The position numbers were made by a program, and so were the translations under genes. The notes under the pieces were generated by a model. That model ran no database searches. It was not told where the DNA came from and was given only the letters and a program-made list of their open reading frames with translations. Shown piece by piece: positions 32,742 to 41,877 of a DNA stretch of 64,000 nucleotides. Source of the DNA: CTSoil-043 sp963821235 (GTDB lineage: Bacteria > Chloroflexota > Limnocylindria > Limnocylindrales > CSP1-4); the NCBI GenBank assembly GCA_963821235.1, contig CAWGCS010000001.1:2356001-2420000 (forward strand). Reading direction: 5' to 3'. Within the stretch, counting starts at the first letter, position 1; each line of letters starts with the position of its first letter.

Positions 32742-35012
32742 TCAGTGGCGGAAGTGGCGGACCCCCGTGAGGAGCATCGTCGCGCCGGCGGCGTCGGCGG
32801 CCGCGATGGCATCCGCGTCGCGGAGCGAGCCGCCCGGCTGCGCGAACGCGCTCACGCCGGCCTCGAGACAGACCTGGACCGCGTCCGGGAACGGGTAGAA
32901 GGCGTCGGAGGCGCAGGCCGCGCCCCGCAGGCGGTCCGTGCCCAGCAGCGCGGTCGCCTTGGCGACCGCCTGGCGGGCCGCATCGACGCGGCTCGTCTGG
33001 CCCGAGCCGATGCCGATGAGCATCCCGTCGCGAACCAGGGCGATGGCGTTGGAGGTCACGCCGCGGACGAGGCGCCAGGCGAGGTCCAGGTCGCGCCGCT
33101 CGCCATCGGTCGGGGCCCGTCGGGTGGCGACGGCCCAGGTGGCCGGATCGTCGGGGGCGGCGTCCGGGGCGGTGACCAGGACCGCCCCGCCTGCGGTGCG
33201 GAGCGAGCCGGTGGGCCGGATCGACGGGAGCAGCCCGTCCGCGCCCAGCGCCGGGTCGACCACCAGGCGGAGGTTGGGCTTCGCCGCAAGCACCTCGAGG
33301 GCGGCCGGCTCGAACGCCGGGGCCACCACCACCTCGAGGAAGATGGCGGCCAGCCGCTCGGCGACCTCGCCATCGACCGGCCGGGTCAGGGCGACGACGC
33401 CCCCGAAGGCGGAGACCGGGTCGGCCGCCAGGGCGTCGGCCCAGGCTGCGGCGAGCGTCTCCCGCTCCGCGGCCCCGCAGGGATTCGTGTGCTTGACGAT
33501 GACGCAGGCCGGACCCCGAAGGAGGCGGGCCAGCCCCGCGGCGCTGGAGCCGTCGAGGACATTGTTGTAGGAGAGCGCCTTGCCCTGGAGGGGCGCCAGG
33601 CCGGTCGCGAAGGGGCCGTCGGCGACGCTCGTCCCGGGCCGCCGGTAGCGGGCGGCGGGCTGGTGCGGGTTCTCCCCGTAGCGGAGCGTCTCCACCTTCT
33701 CGAGGGTCACCGTCAGGCGGGCCGGATACGGATCGGCGGCCCCCGGAAGGCCGGGCTCGTCGGGGAGCGGCACACCCTCGGCTGCCATCCGCTCCGGGAG
33801 GACCTCGGCGATCCGGGCGTCGTAGGCGGCCGTGTGGCGGAAGGCCTCGACGGCGAGCGCCGCGCGCAGCCTGGGCGGCACGGCGCCCTCGGCGTCCAGG
33901 GCGGCCAGGATCGCCCCGTACCGGCCCGGGTCCGTGACGATGGCCACGCTCGCATGGTTCTTGGCCGCCGCCCGGACCATCGACGGCCCGCCGATGTCGA
34001 TCTCCTCGAGGAGGCCGTCGAGGTCGAGCTCGCCCCGCAGGGCACGCTCGGCGGCGGCGGCGAAGGGATAGAGGTTGACGACAACCAGCTCGAACGGCTC
34101 GATCCCGGCCGCGGCCAGCTGCTCGCGGTGGGCGGCCAGCCGGCGATCGGCCAGAATCCCGCCGTGGACCCGGGGATGGAGCGTCTTGACCCGCCCGTCG
34201 AGCATCTCCGGGAAGCCGGTGACAGCGGCCACGTCGGTGACCGGCAGGCCCGCCCCGCGCAGCGCGCGGGCGGTCCCCCCGGTGCTCACGAGCTCGAAGC
34301 CGCGGGTGACGAGGCCGGCGGCGAACGGGACCAGGCCGTCCTTGTCGGAGACCGACAGGAGGGCCCGGCGCGGCGTCGGGAGCGCCGCCGCGCCCACGGC
34401 CGCATCGACGGCGATCCGGCGGCCGTCGACCCGCAGGGCGCCCGCCAGGAGCAGCCCGACGGCCCGCGGCAGGAGCCGGTGCTCGACCGCGTGGAGCCGC
34501 TCCAGGAGGAAGGCCTCGTCGTCGGAAGGGAGGACCGGGACGGCCTCGGCGAGGAGGATCGGCCCGCCGTCGAGCGAGGCGTCCACCAGGTGGACGGTGA
34601 CCCCCGTGACGGCCGCCCCCGCCGCGAGCGCGTCGCGGATCGCGTGGGCGCCCGGGAACGCCGGCAGGAGCGAGGGATGGACGTTGAGGACGCGGCCCGG
34701 GAAGGCGGCCAGCAGGACGGGGCCGACGAGGCGCATGAAGCCGGCCAGGACGACGGCCTGAACGCCCATCGCCTGCAGCGTCGCGGCCAGCCGCTCGTCG
34801 GCGACGGCGCGGGCGTCGGGGTCGCGGGCGCCGAGGTCCTCGATCAGGGCGGTGTCGATGCCGGCCTCGGTCGCCCAGTCGAGGGCCGCGCACGGCCGGT
34901 CGGCGAAGACGAGGGCGATGGTGGCGTCGAGGGCGCCGCGGGCGACCCGGGCCTGGAGCGCCCGCAGGTTGCTGCCGCTCCCGGAGACTCCGACCGCGAT
35001 CCGCCCGCCCAT
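32742..35012 (-). CDS. purN-purH: PurN-PurH fusion: GAR transformylase plus AICAR transformylase/IMP cyclohydrolase
   Basis: One uninterrupted 756-residue frame covers two purine enzymes that are normally separate. Residues 1-200 are PurN: VGVSGSGSNLRAL at the start and the catalytic trio in LNVHPSLLPAFPG (N110, H112) and DASLDGG (D148). After a short Ala-rich linker, residues from about 216 are PurH: IMP cyclohydrolase domain (ALLSVSDKDGLV, STGGTARAL, FPEMLDGRVKTLHP, NLYPF), then the AICAR transformylase domain with KHTNPCGAA and SAFGG. It would catalyse steps 3, 9 and 10 of IMP synthesis with 10-formyl-tetrahydrofolate. The ATG at 35012 overlaps the purM stop by one base (TGATG). It is followed after 141 bases by metG. 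Confidence 0.94.
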   Translation of the reverse strand: MGGRIAVGVSGSGSNLRALQARVARGALDATIALVFADRPCAALDWATEAGIDTALIEDLGARDPDARAVADERLAATLQAMGVQAVVLAGFMRLVGPVLLAAFPGRVLNVHPSLLPAFPGAHAIRDALAAGAAVTGVTVHLVDASLDGGPILLAEAVPVLPSDDEAFLLERLHAVEHRLLPRAVGLLLAGALRVDGRRIAVDAAVGAAALPTPRRALLSVSDKDGLVPFAAGLVTRGFELVSTGGTARALRGAGLPVTDVAAVTGFPEMLDGRVKTLHPRVHGGILADRRLAAHREQLAAAGIEPFELVVVNLYPFAAAAERALRGELDLDGLLEEIDIGGPSMVRAAAKNHASVAIVTDPGRYGAILAALDAEGAVPPRLRAALAVEAFRHTAAYDARIAEVLPERMAAEGVPLPDEPGLPGAADPYPARLTVTLEKVETLRYGENPHQPAARYRRPGTSVADGPFATGLAPLQGKALSYNNVLDGSSAAGLARLLRGPACVIVKHTNPCGAAERETLAAAWADALAADPVSAFGGVVALTRPVDGEVAERLAAIFLEVVVAPAFEPAALEVLAAKPNLRLVVDPALGADGLLPSIRPTGSLRTAGGAVLVTAPDAAPDDPATWAVATRRAPTDGERRDLDLAWRLVRGVTSNAIALVRDGMLIGIGSGQTSRVDAARQAVAKATALLGTDRLRGAACASDAFYPFPDAVQVCLEAGVSAFAQPGGSLRDADAIAAADAAGATMLLTGVRHFRH

Positions 35013-36148
35013 CAGCGCACCTCCACGTACCGTCGCCCGCCGGTCTCGGCGATCGGCACCACGTCGCCGACGACGAGCCCGGCCATCCCCTGCTCCGCCG
35101 CGGCCGCGAGGGCCGCCTCCTCTGCCCCCGGCGGCACCGCCAGCACCATCCCGAGGCCGCCGTTGAAGGTCGCCCGGATCTCCGCCTCGCCGAGCCCGCC
35201 GAGGGCGCCCAGGAGGCGCATCGCGGACGGCATCGCCCAGCGCGCCGGCTCGAGGCGCACCGCCAGCCCGTCCGGGAGGATCCGGGGCACGTTGCCTGGC
35301 AGGCCGCCGCCCGTCACGTGGGCGATCCCGTGCACGTCGGCGCCGGGGACGCCGGCGCGCACCGCCGCCCGCATCGCGAGGAGGGCGAGGGCGTAGACGC
35401 GCGTCGGCGCGAGGAGCACGTCCGCCAGCGGGGAAGCCTCCAGCTCGGGCTCCGCCGGCACGCCCGGGGCGTGACGCCGCAGAGTCTCCCCGTAGGGCGC
35501 CTCGAGGTCGAGCCCCGCCTCCTCCACGATCCGGCGGACGAGGCTGAAGCCGTTGCTGTGGAGACCCGACGACGGCAGGCCGACCAGGACGTCCCCGGCG
35601 GCGACCGCGCGCCCGTCGAGGAAGTCGGCGCGCTCGACGACCCCGACGCAGGTCGCGGCGAGGTCCAAGTCGTCGGGGCCCATCACGCCCGGGTGCTCGG
35701 CGGTCTCGCCGCCGAGGAGCGTGCAGCCCGCCAGGCGGCAGCCGGCCGCCACCCCGGCCACGACCGTCGCCACCTCCTCCGGGACCACGCGGCCGACAGC
35801 CACGTAATCGAGGAGAAAGAGCGGCTCCGCGCCCGCACAGGCGACGTCGTCCGCGCACATCGCCACGAGGTCGATCCCCAGGCCCCCGAGGCGCCCCGTC
35901 CGCCGCCCCAGGGCCACCTTGGTCCCCACGCCATCCGTCGAGGCCACGAGGATCGGGCGTCGGAAGCGGGCCGGCATCTCGATCGCCCCGGCGAATCCCC
36001 GCCGGCCGCCGACGACCTCCGGGCGGATCGTCGAGGCGACGGCGTCGCTCATGAGGGTCACCGCCCGCTCGCCGGCCTCCACGTCGACGCCGGCCGCGCG
36101 GTACGCGTCGCGAGGGGCGGCCGCCTTCGCGCCGGATGGCTCAGCCAC
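35012..36148 (-). CDS. purM: Phosphoribosylformylglycinamidine cyclo-ligase (AIR synthetase)
   Basis: A 378-residue ATP-dependent enzyme closing the imidazole ring of AIR. Marks: DAYRAAGVDVEAGERAV at the N-terminus, VASTDGVGTKVALG (nucleotide/metal binding), DLVAMCADDVACAGAEPLFLLDYVA, LLGGETAEHPGVM, GLPSSGLHSNGFSLVR and HVTGGGLPGNVPRIL. It starts at GTG 36148, overlapping the end of purF by eight bases, and its stop shares a base with the purN/H ATG. It belongs to the same superfamily as PurL. Confidence 0.96.
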   Translation of the reverse strand: MAEPSGAKAAAPRDAYRAAGVDVEAGERAVTLMSDAVASTIRPEVVGGRRGFAGAIEMPARFRRPILVASTDGVGTKVALGRRTGRLGGLGIDLVAMCADDVACAGAEPLFLLDYVAVGRVVPEEVATVVAGVAAGCRLAGCTLLGGETAEHPGVMGPDDLDLAATCVGVVERADFLDGRAVAAGDVLVGLPSSGLHSNGFSLVRRIVEEAGLDLEAPYGETLRRHAPGVPAEPELEASPLADVLLAPTRVYALALLAMRAAVRAGVPGADVHGIAHVTGGGLPGNVPRILPDGLAVRLEPARWAMPSAMRLLGALGGLGEAEIRATFNGGLGMVLAVPPGAEEAALAAAAEQGMAGLVVGDVVPIAETGGRRYVEVR

Positions 36149-37583
36149 GGGCCAGCGGTGCCTCCTCGAGAACGAGCTTGCGGCGGGCCGCGTCGTACGG
36201 CACCGGCTCCGGGTAGCGGCCGTCGAAGCAGGCGAAGCAGAACCCCTCGTAGGGCAGCTCGAGGGCACGCAGGAGGCCGGGGATGGAGAGGTAGCCGAGG
36301 GTGTCGGCGCCGATGAAGTCGCGGATCTCCTCGACCGAGTTGCTGGCCGCGATCAGCTCCGTCTCGACCTGCGTGTCGATCCCGTAGAAGCAGGGGTGGT
36401 GGATGGGCGGCGCGCTGATCCGGACGTGGACCTCGGCGGCCCCCGCCTTGCGGAGGAGCCCGACGATGGAGCGGGTAGTCGTGCCGCGCACGATCGAGTC
36501 GTCGACCACGACGAGGCGGCGGTCCCGGACGACGTCGCGGAGGGGGTTGAGCTTGACCGTCACGCCCCGGTGGCGCAACGCCTGGGAGGGCTGGATGAAG
36601 GTCCGGCCGGCGTAGCGGTTGCGATACATCCCCTCGCGGTACGGGATCCCGGACGCCTCCGCGTAGCCGGCGGCGGCGGGACCGCCCGTGTCCGGCACCG
36701 GCATGACGAGATCGGCGGCCACGGCGTGCTCGGCGGCGAGCTCAATCCCCATCCGGCGGCGCACCTCGTAGAGGTTGCGGCCCTCCATGACGGAGTCGGG
36801 CCGGGCGAAGTAGATGAGCTCGAAGACGCAGAGGGCCGGGCTGGCGGGGGCGAAGCGGACCGAGCGGGGCGCCGCGCCGGGCTCGAGGATCAGCAGCTCG
36901 CCGGGCTCGACGTCGCGCACGTAGTCGGCGCCGACGACGTCGAGGCCCGCCGTCTCCGAGGAGAGGACCCAGCCGGCGCCGTCCTCGGCGTCGACCCCCG
37001 TCCCTGACGCGTCCTCCTCGGCCGGGAGGCGGCCGAGGACGAGCGGCCGGAAGCCGAAGGGATCGCGGACGCCGATGACGCGCCGCTCGTCGAGGACGAC
37101 CAGGCTGTAGGCGCCGCGGACGTGGGGGAGGACTCGCACGAGGGCCTCCACCGTGTCGCTCCCCGGCTCGTCGGCCAGGAGCGCCGTGAGCAGCTCCGTG
37201 TCCGTGCTGGCCGGGAGGCGGCTGCGGCCGCCGGAGAGGCGCTGCAGGAGCTCGCGCGTGTTCACGAGGTTGCCGTTGTGGCCGATCGCCAGCGCCCGGC
37301 GAGGGCCCAGGCGAAGCGTGGGCTGGGCGTTCTCCCAGACGGTCGAGCCGGTCGTCGAATAGCGGCAGTGGGAGACGGCCAGCCGGCCCGGGAGGCTCGG
37401 CAGGCGCCGGTCGTCGAGGACCTGAGCGATGAGGCCGAGGTCCTTGTAGAGCATCAGCTGCTCCCCGTCGGAGGCGGCGATCCCCGCCGATTCCTGTCCC
37501 CGGTGCTGGAGCGCGAAGAGCCCGAGCGCCGCAATCCGGGCGGCGTCGCCGCCGGGGATCACGGCCCCGAAGACGCCGCACAT
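36141..37583 (-). CDS. purF: Amidophosphoribosyltransferase
   Basis: A 480-residue enzyme of the first committed step, PRPP to phosphoribosylamine. It begins MCGVFG, so the nucleophilic Cys2 of the Ntn glutaminase needs only Met removal and there is no propeptide. The glutamine site is seen in LQHRGQESAGIA, SHCRYSTTGS and GHNGNLVN. The phosphoribosyltransferase domain has the PRPP loop VVVDDSIVRGTTT and MPVPDTGGPAAAGYAEASGIPY. Its C-terminus has cysteines (ISAPPIHHPCFYGID, GFCFACFDG) placed where iron-sulfur-containing PurF proteins have ligands, but I cannot confirm a cluster. Four bases separate the ATG at 37583 from the purL stop. Confidence 0.96.
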   Translation of the reverse strand: MCGVFGAVIPGGDAARIAALGLFALQHRGQESAGIAASDGEQLMLYKDLGLIAQVLDDRRLPSLPGRLAVSHCRYSTTGSTVWENAQPTLRLGPRRALAIGHNGNLVNTRELLQRLSGGRSRLPASTDTELLTALLADEPGSDTVEALVRVLPHVRGAYSLVVLDERRVIGVRDPFGFRPLVLGRLPAEEDASGTGVDAEDGAGWVLSSETAGLDVVGADYVRDVEPGELLILEPGAAPRSVRFAPASPALCVFELIYFARPDSVMEGRNLYEVRRRMGIELAAEHAVAADLVMPVPDTGGPAAAGYAEASGIPYREGMYRNRYAGRTFIQPSQALRHRGVTVKLNPLRDVVRDRRLVVVDDSIVRGTTTRSIVGLLRKAGAAEVHVRISAPPIHHPCFYGIDTQVETELIAASNSVEEIRDFIGADTLGYLSIPGLLRALELPYEGFCFACFDGRYPEPVPYDAARRKLVLEEAPLARG

Positions 37584-37587
37584 GGCC

Positions 37588-39900
37588 CTAGGCCTCCACG
37601 CCGAGCGCCCGCGAGAGCCCGTGCTCCCAGGCGTGGCGCAGGTCGGCGAGGCTGAGGTCGACGGCGTCCGCCACGCCGGCCCCGCGCTCCTCGGCGGCGC
37701 CGGTCGCGCCCTCGCCCCCGAGCTCGATCAGGAGCCGCTCGCCGCCGGTCACCCCGAGCTCGGCGAGTGGGACGTCGTGCCGCGCGGCGAGGGCGCGGAG
37801 GGGCGGGACAGCGCCGGCCGGCGCCGCGACGATGGCCCGCGACGGGCTCTCCCCGAAGAGCGCGACCGCCGGCGAGCCGGCCACCGGAACGCGGAAGCGA
37901 CCGCCCCGCTCACCCCACAGGGCCATCTCCACGAGGGCCACCGCGAGGCCCCCGCGCGAGACATCGTGGGCGGCGCCGACGAGGTGGGCGGCAACGGCCG
38001 CCCGCAGCCAGGCCTGCAGGGCGGCCTCGCGGGCCAGGTCGAGCCAGGGCGGATCCTCGTCGGCTCCTCGGCCGGCGAGGGCCGCGTAGGCGGATCCACC
38101 CAGGCCGGGGCCGCCCGAGCCGGCGAGGAGGACGACCAGGCCGTCGGCGCCGAAGGCCGGCCCGACGAGCGCCGCGGCGTCGTCGGCGAGCCCGACCACG
38201 CCGATCTCGGGCGTCGGCGCGATCGACGACCCGGGCGCCTCGTTGTAGAGCGACACGTTGCCGCCCGTGACGGGAATCCCGAGGGCCCGGCAGGCGTCGC
38301 CGAGGCCGCGGACCGCCTCCCGCAGCTGCCAGAACGCCTCGGGGCGGGTCGGGTCCCCGAAGTTGAGGCAGTTCGTCACGCCGAGCGGGCGGGCTCCGGT
38401 GACGCTGACGTTGCGGGTCGCCTCCGCGACCGACATCGCCGCGCCGAGATACGGGTCCAGCGCGGCGACGGCCTGGTCGCCGTCGGTGGTCGCCACGAGG
38501 GCCTTCGCCGTCCCCTTGATCCGCAGGACGGCCGCGCCGCGGCCCGGCCCGACCACCGTGTTCGTCTGGACGTGCTGGTCGTACTGCTCGTAGACCCAGC
38601 GCCGCGAGGCGAGGTTCGGGCCGCCGACGAGGCCCAGCAGCACGGCCCCCGGGTCCATCCCCCGCTCGGGGAGGCCGTCCGCGGGACCGGGCGGCTCGCC
38701 CGGGGAAGGGGCGGCCCGCCGGCGGGCGGGAGGGGCGGCCGCCCGCTCGAAGACGATCGCCTCCGAGGCGAGCGCCCGGGCGGGGATACGGGCCAGCTCG
38801 CGAGCGCCCGGGCGTGGGCGGCCGTCGTCATCCAGGCCGCCCTCCACGACCGCGACGTCGCCGTCATCGGTCACCCGGCCGATCACCGCGCAAGGCAGCC
38901 CCCAGCGGGCGCAGACGGCCTCGACCTCCGCCAGCCGTTCGGGCCGGACGATGGCGACCATCCGTTCCTGCGACTCGCTGATCATCACCTCGAAGGGCGC
39001 CATCCCCGGCTCGCGGCGATGGATCGCGTCGAGGTCGACGAGGATCCCGGTCCCCGCCCGGTCCGCGGTCTCCGAGACGCCGCAGGTGATGCCGGCGGCC
39101 CCCAGGTCCTGGATCCCCTCGGCCAGGCCGTGCTCGACGATCTCGAGGGTCGCCTCGATGAGCAGCTTCTCGGCGAACGGGTCGCCGACCTGCACGGCCG
39201 GCCGCTTGGAGGGGTCCTGGTCGCCGAAGGTCGCGCTGGCGAGGACCGACGCGCCGCCGATCCCGTCGCGGCCGGTCGCGCTGCCGTAGAGGACGACGAG
39301 GTTGCCCGGGCCGGGCGCCGCCGCCCGCATGATGCGGTCCTCGCGGACGATCCCGATCGCCATGACGTTGACGAGCGGGTTGCCCTGGTAGGAGGCGTCG
39401 AAGACGAGCTCGCCGCCCACCGTCGGGACGCCCACGCAGTTGCCGTAGCCGCCGACGCCGGAGACGACGCCGCGGACGAGGTGGCGCGTCCTGGCGTCCC
39501 CCGGGTCGCCGAAGCGGAGGGCGTCGAGGACGGCGATCGGGCGGGCGCCCATCGCGAAAATGTCGCGAAGGATCCCCCCGACGCCGGTGGCCGCACCCTG
39601 GTACGGCTCGACCGCGCTGGGGTGGTTGTGCGACTCCATCTTGAAGGCCACCGCCAGCCCGTCGCCGATGCGCTGGACGCCGGCGTTCTCGCCGGGGCCG
39701 GCGACCACGTCGGGGCCGCTGGTCGGCAGCGTCCGGAGAAGCGGCCGGCTGCTCTTGTACGAGCAGTGCTCGCTCCACATGACGCTGAACATGGCGAGCT
39801 CCAGGTCGTTGGGGGTGCGGCCGAGCTTCGCCTCGATCGCCGCCAGCTCCCCGTCGGTGAGCCCGAGGGCCCGGTGGAGCGGCACCGCCGGCGCAGTCAC
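37588..39900 (-). CDS. purL: Phosphoribosylformylglycinamidine synthase subunit PurL (small type)
   Basis: A 770-residue synthetase subunit that works with PurQ and PurS to turn FGAR into FGAM. Visible: FSVMWSEHCSYKSSRPLLR with the catalytic histidine, FKMESHNHPSAVEPYQGAATGVGGI, GVPTVGGE, LIEATLEIVEHGL, VMISESQERM, NCLNFGDPTRPE and VTGGNVSLYNE. A Pro/Arg/Ala-rich insertion joins the two halves (about residues 395-425). The GTG start at 39900 overlaps the purQ stop in GTGA. Confidence 0.96.
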   Translation of the reverse strand: MTAPAVPLHRALGLTDGELAAIEAKLGRTPNDLELAMFSVMWSEHCSYKSSRPLLRTLPTSGPDVVAGPGENAGVQRIGDGLAVAFKMESHNHPSAVEPYQGAATGVGGILRDIFAMGARPIAVLDALRFGDPGDARTRHLVRGVVSGVGGYGNCVGVPTVGGELVFDASYQGNPLVNVMAIGIVREDRIMRAAAPGPGNLVVLYGSATGRDGIGGASVLASATFGDQDPSKRPAVQVGDPFAEKLLIEATLEIVEHGLAEGIQDLGAAGITCGVSETADRAGTGILVDLDAIHRREPGMAPFEVMISESQERMVAIVRPERLAEVEAVCARWGLPCAVIGRVTDDGDVAVVEGGLDDDGRPRPGARELARIPARALASEAIVFERAAAPPARRRAAPSPGEPPGPADGLPERGMDPGAVLLGLVGGPNLASRRWVYEQYDQHVQTNTVVGPGRGAAVLRIKGTAKALVATTDGDQAVAALDPYLGAAMSVAEATRNVSVTGARPLGVTNCLNFGDPTRPEAFWQLREAVRGLGDACRALGIPVTGGNVSLYNEAPGSSIAPTPEIGVVGLADDAAALVGPAFGADGLVVLLAGSGGPGLGGSAYAALAGRGADEDPPWLDLAREAALQAWLRAAVAAHLVGAAHDVSRGGLAVALVEMALWGERGGRFRVPVAGSPAVALFGESPSRAIVAAPAGAVPPLRALAARHDVPLAELGVTGGERLLIELGGEGATGAAEERGAGVADAVDLSLADLRHAWEHGLSRALGVEA

Positions 39901-40652
39901 CTGGCGCTCCCCGCCGCGACCGCCGGCGGCCCGCCGGCCGCGGCCCGCTCGGCCGCCGCCTCGACGAGCGAGCGCAGGATCAGCAGCCCGTCGGCGGAGC
40001 CGAGCAGGGCTTCGGCCGCCCGCTCCGGGTGGGGCATGAGCCCCGCCACGTTGCCCGCCGCGTTGATGACGCCGGCGATCCCGTGCAGGGAGCCGTTGGG
40101 GTTGGCCGCCGCGTCCGGGTCGAGGGCGGGCGTGCCGTCGGGGGCGACGTAGCGGAAGAGGACCCGGCCCTCGCGTTCCAGGACGGCCAGCGTCGCCTCG
40201 TCGGCGTAGTACGCGCCCTCGCCGTGGGCCACCGACATCCGCAGGGGCCCCCGCTCCCCGACGAGGCGGGTGAAGGGCGTGTCGAGGCGCTCGGCCGCGA
40301 TCGTCACCTCGCGGCAGACGAAGCGCAGGCCCCGGTTCCGCAGCAAGGCCCCGGGCACGAGATGGGCCTCCGCGAGGACCTGGAAGCCGTTGCAGATCCC
40401 CAGGACCAGCCCGCCCTCGGCCGCGAACGCCGCCACGGCACGCATGACCGGGCTGAAGCGGGCGATGACGCCGGCCCGCAGGTAGTCGCCGTAGGCGAAG
40501 CCGCCGGGCAGGACCACCGCCTCCGCGCCGCCGAGGTCGGCCGACTCGTGCCACAGCTCGACCGGCTCCGCGCCGGCGAGGCGGAGCGCCCACAGGGCGT
40601 CCTGGTCGCAGTTGGAGCCCGGGAAGACGACGACCCCGACGCGGACGCTCAC
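39897..40652 (-). CDS. purQ: Phosphoribosylformylglycinamidine synthase, glutaminase subunit PurQ
   Basis: A 251-residue class I glutamine amidotransferase that feeds ammonia to PurL. The triad is visible: the nucleophile in GICNGFQVL and the His-Glu pair in GLMPHPERAAE. The N-terminus VGVVVFPGSNCDQDA and LPGGFAYGDYLRAG are standard PurQ. The C-terminal 25 residues after LLILRSLVEAA form an Ala/Gly-rich extension. GTG 40652 overlaps the purS stop by four bases, and its stop overlaps the purL start by four, so the three subunits of the complex are translationally coupled. Confidence 0.96.
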   Translation of the reverse strand: MSVRVGVVVFPGSNCDQDALWALRLAGAEPVELWHESADLGGAEAVVLPGGFAYGDYLRAGVIARFSPVMRAVAAFAAEGGLVLGICNGFQVLAEAHLVPGALLRNRGLRFVCREVTIAAERLDTPFTRLVGERGPLRMSVAHGEGAYYADEATLAVLEREGRVLFRYVAPDGTPALDPDAAANPNGSLHGIAGVINAAGNVAGLMPHPERAAEALLGSADGLLILRSLVEAAAERAAAGGPPAVAAGSAR

Positions 40653-40960
40653 CGGCCGCCCGTGCTCCGGGTGGTGGATGATGCGCCGCCCAGCACGTCG
40701 ACCTCGTACTGCTCGATGAGCGGGTTCGAGAGGAGCTCCCCGGCGATCCGCTCGACGATCGCCAGGGCTCCGGCGAGGTCGGGTGCGTCCACCGTCATCT
40801 CGATGCGCCGGCCGACCCGCACGCGGGCGACGCCGGTCACCCCGAGGTGGGGCAGGCTCTGCTCTACGGCCCGACCCTGGGGGTCGAGGATCCCCTCCCG
40901 GGGGGTGACGTTGACGGCGAACCGGAAGCTGGCGGCCGGCCCCGCGTCGGGCGTGCTCAT
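40649..40960 (-). CDS. purS: Phosphoribosylformylglycinamidine synthase subunit PurS
   Basis: A 103-residue small subunit bridging PurQ and PurL. It matches the PurS fold: FRFAVNVTPREGILDPQGRAVEQSLPHLG, RVRVGRRIEMTVDA, and the C-terminal ELLSNPLIEQYEVDV. The N-terminus has about 11 extra residues. ATG 40960 overlaps the purC stop in ATGA. Confidence 0.94.
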   Translation of the reverse strand: MSTPDAGPAASFRFAVNVTPREGILDPQGRAVEQSLPHLGVTGVARVRVGRRIEMTVDAPDLAGALAIVERIAGELLSNPLIEQYEVDVLGGASSTTRSTGGR

Positions 40961-41877
40961 CGGGCGATGACGTCCTCCTCCAGGTAGCGAGCGAACGAGG
41001 CGCCGGTGATGCGCTCGAAGGCCTCGACGTAGCGGGCCCGGGTGCCGGCCACGACGTCGGCGGGCAGGGCCGGCCCGGGCGGCCGCTTGTCCCACTCCAG
41101 CCCGTCGAGCCAGTCGCGGACGAACTGCTTGTCGTAGCTCGGCTGCGGCCCGCCCGGCTGCCAGCTCGCGGCGTCCCAGAAGCGCGAGGAATCGGGGGTC
41201 AGGACCTCGTCGACGAGGAGCAGGTCCCCGTTGGACGGGTCGGTCCCGAACTCGAACTTGGTGTCGGCCAGGATGATCCCGGCCCGCGCGCAGGCCGCGG
41301 CACCGTGGCGGTACAGGGCGAAGGAGGCCTCGCGCACCCGGGTGGCCAGCTCGTGGCTGATGAGGCTCGCCACGTGGACGAACGGGATGTTCTCGTCGTG
41401 GGTGCCGGCCGGCGCCTTCCAGGCCGGCGTGAAGATCGGCTCTGGCAGCCGGTCGCCCTCGCGGAGCCCCGGCGGGAGCTCGATCCCGCACACGGCGCCG
41501 GTCGTGACGTACTCCGTCCAGCCAGAGCCGGCCAGGTAGCCGCGGACGACGCATTCGACCGGCAGGACGTCGGCGCGGCGGCCGATCATGATCCGCCCGC
41601 GGAGCTCGGCCGCGACGCCCGCGTCGGCCACCAGCTCGAGCGGCAGCTCGGCCGGGTCGGTGCCGAGCAGGTGGTTGGGCACGATCTGGGCTGTCTCGCC
41701 GAGCCAGAAGCGCGACAGCCCGGTGAGGACCCGGCCCTTGTCCGGGATGGGGGTCGGCAGGACGACGTCGAAGGCGCTGATCCGGTCGGACGCGACCAGG
41801 AGGAGCCGCTCGTCGTCGACCCGGTACAGGTCGCGGACCTTCCCGGAGCGCAGGAAGAGTCCCTCAGCCTTGAGCAC
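40957..41877 (-). CDS. purC: SAICAR synthase (phosphoribosylaminoimidazole-succinocarboxamide synthase)
   Basis: A 306-residue ATP-grasp-like enzyme that joins CAIR and aspartate. Marks: GKVRDLYRVDDERLLLVASDRISAFDVV, LPVECVVRGYLAGSGW, NIPFVHVASLISHEL, LADTKFEFG, VDEVLTPDSSRFW and SYDKQFVRDWL. It is of the longer eukaryote/actinobacterial-like type rather than the 235-residue type. The GTG at 41877 lies inside the end of purB (14-base overlap). No purE or purK is nearby to make its substrate CAIR. Confidence 0.95.
   Translation of the reverse strand: MLKAEGLFLRSGKVRDLYRVDDERLLLVASDRISAFDVVLPTPIPDKGRVLTGLSRFWLGETAQIVPNHLLGTDPAELPLELVADAGVAAELRGRIMIGRRADVLPVECVVRGYLAGSGWTEYVTTGAVCGIELPPGLREGDRLPEPIFTPAWKAPAGTHDENIPFVHVASLISHELATRVREASFALYRHGAAACARAGIILADTKFEFGTDPSNGDLLLVDEVLTPDSSRFWDAASWQPGGPQPSYDKQFVRDWLDGLEWDKRPPGPALPADVVAGTRARYVEAFERITGASFARYLEEDVIAR

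Noticed and set aside
32742..35012. purN and purH as two overlapping genes
   Set aside because: There is no stop codon and no plausible start with a Shine-Dalgarno site at the junction; the frame is continuous, so a fusion is the simplest reading.
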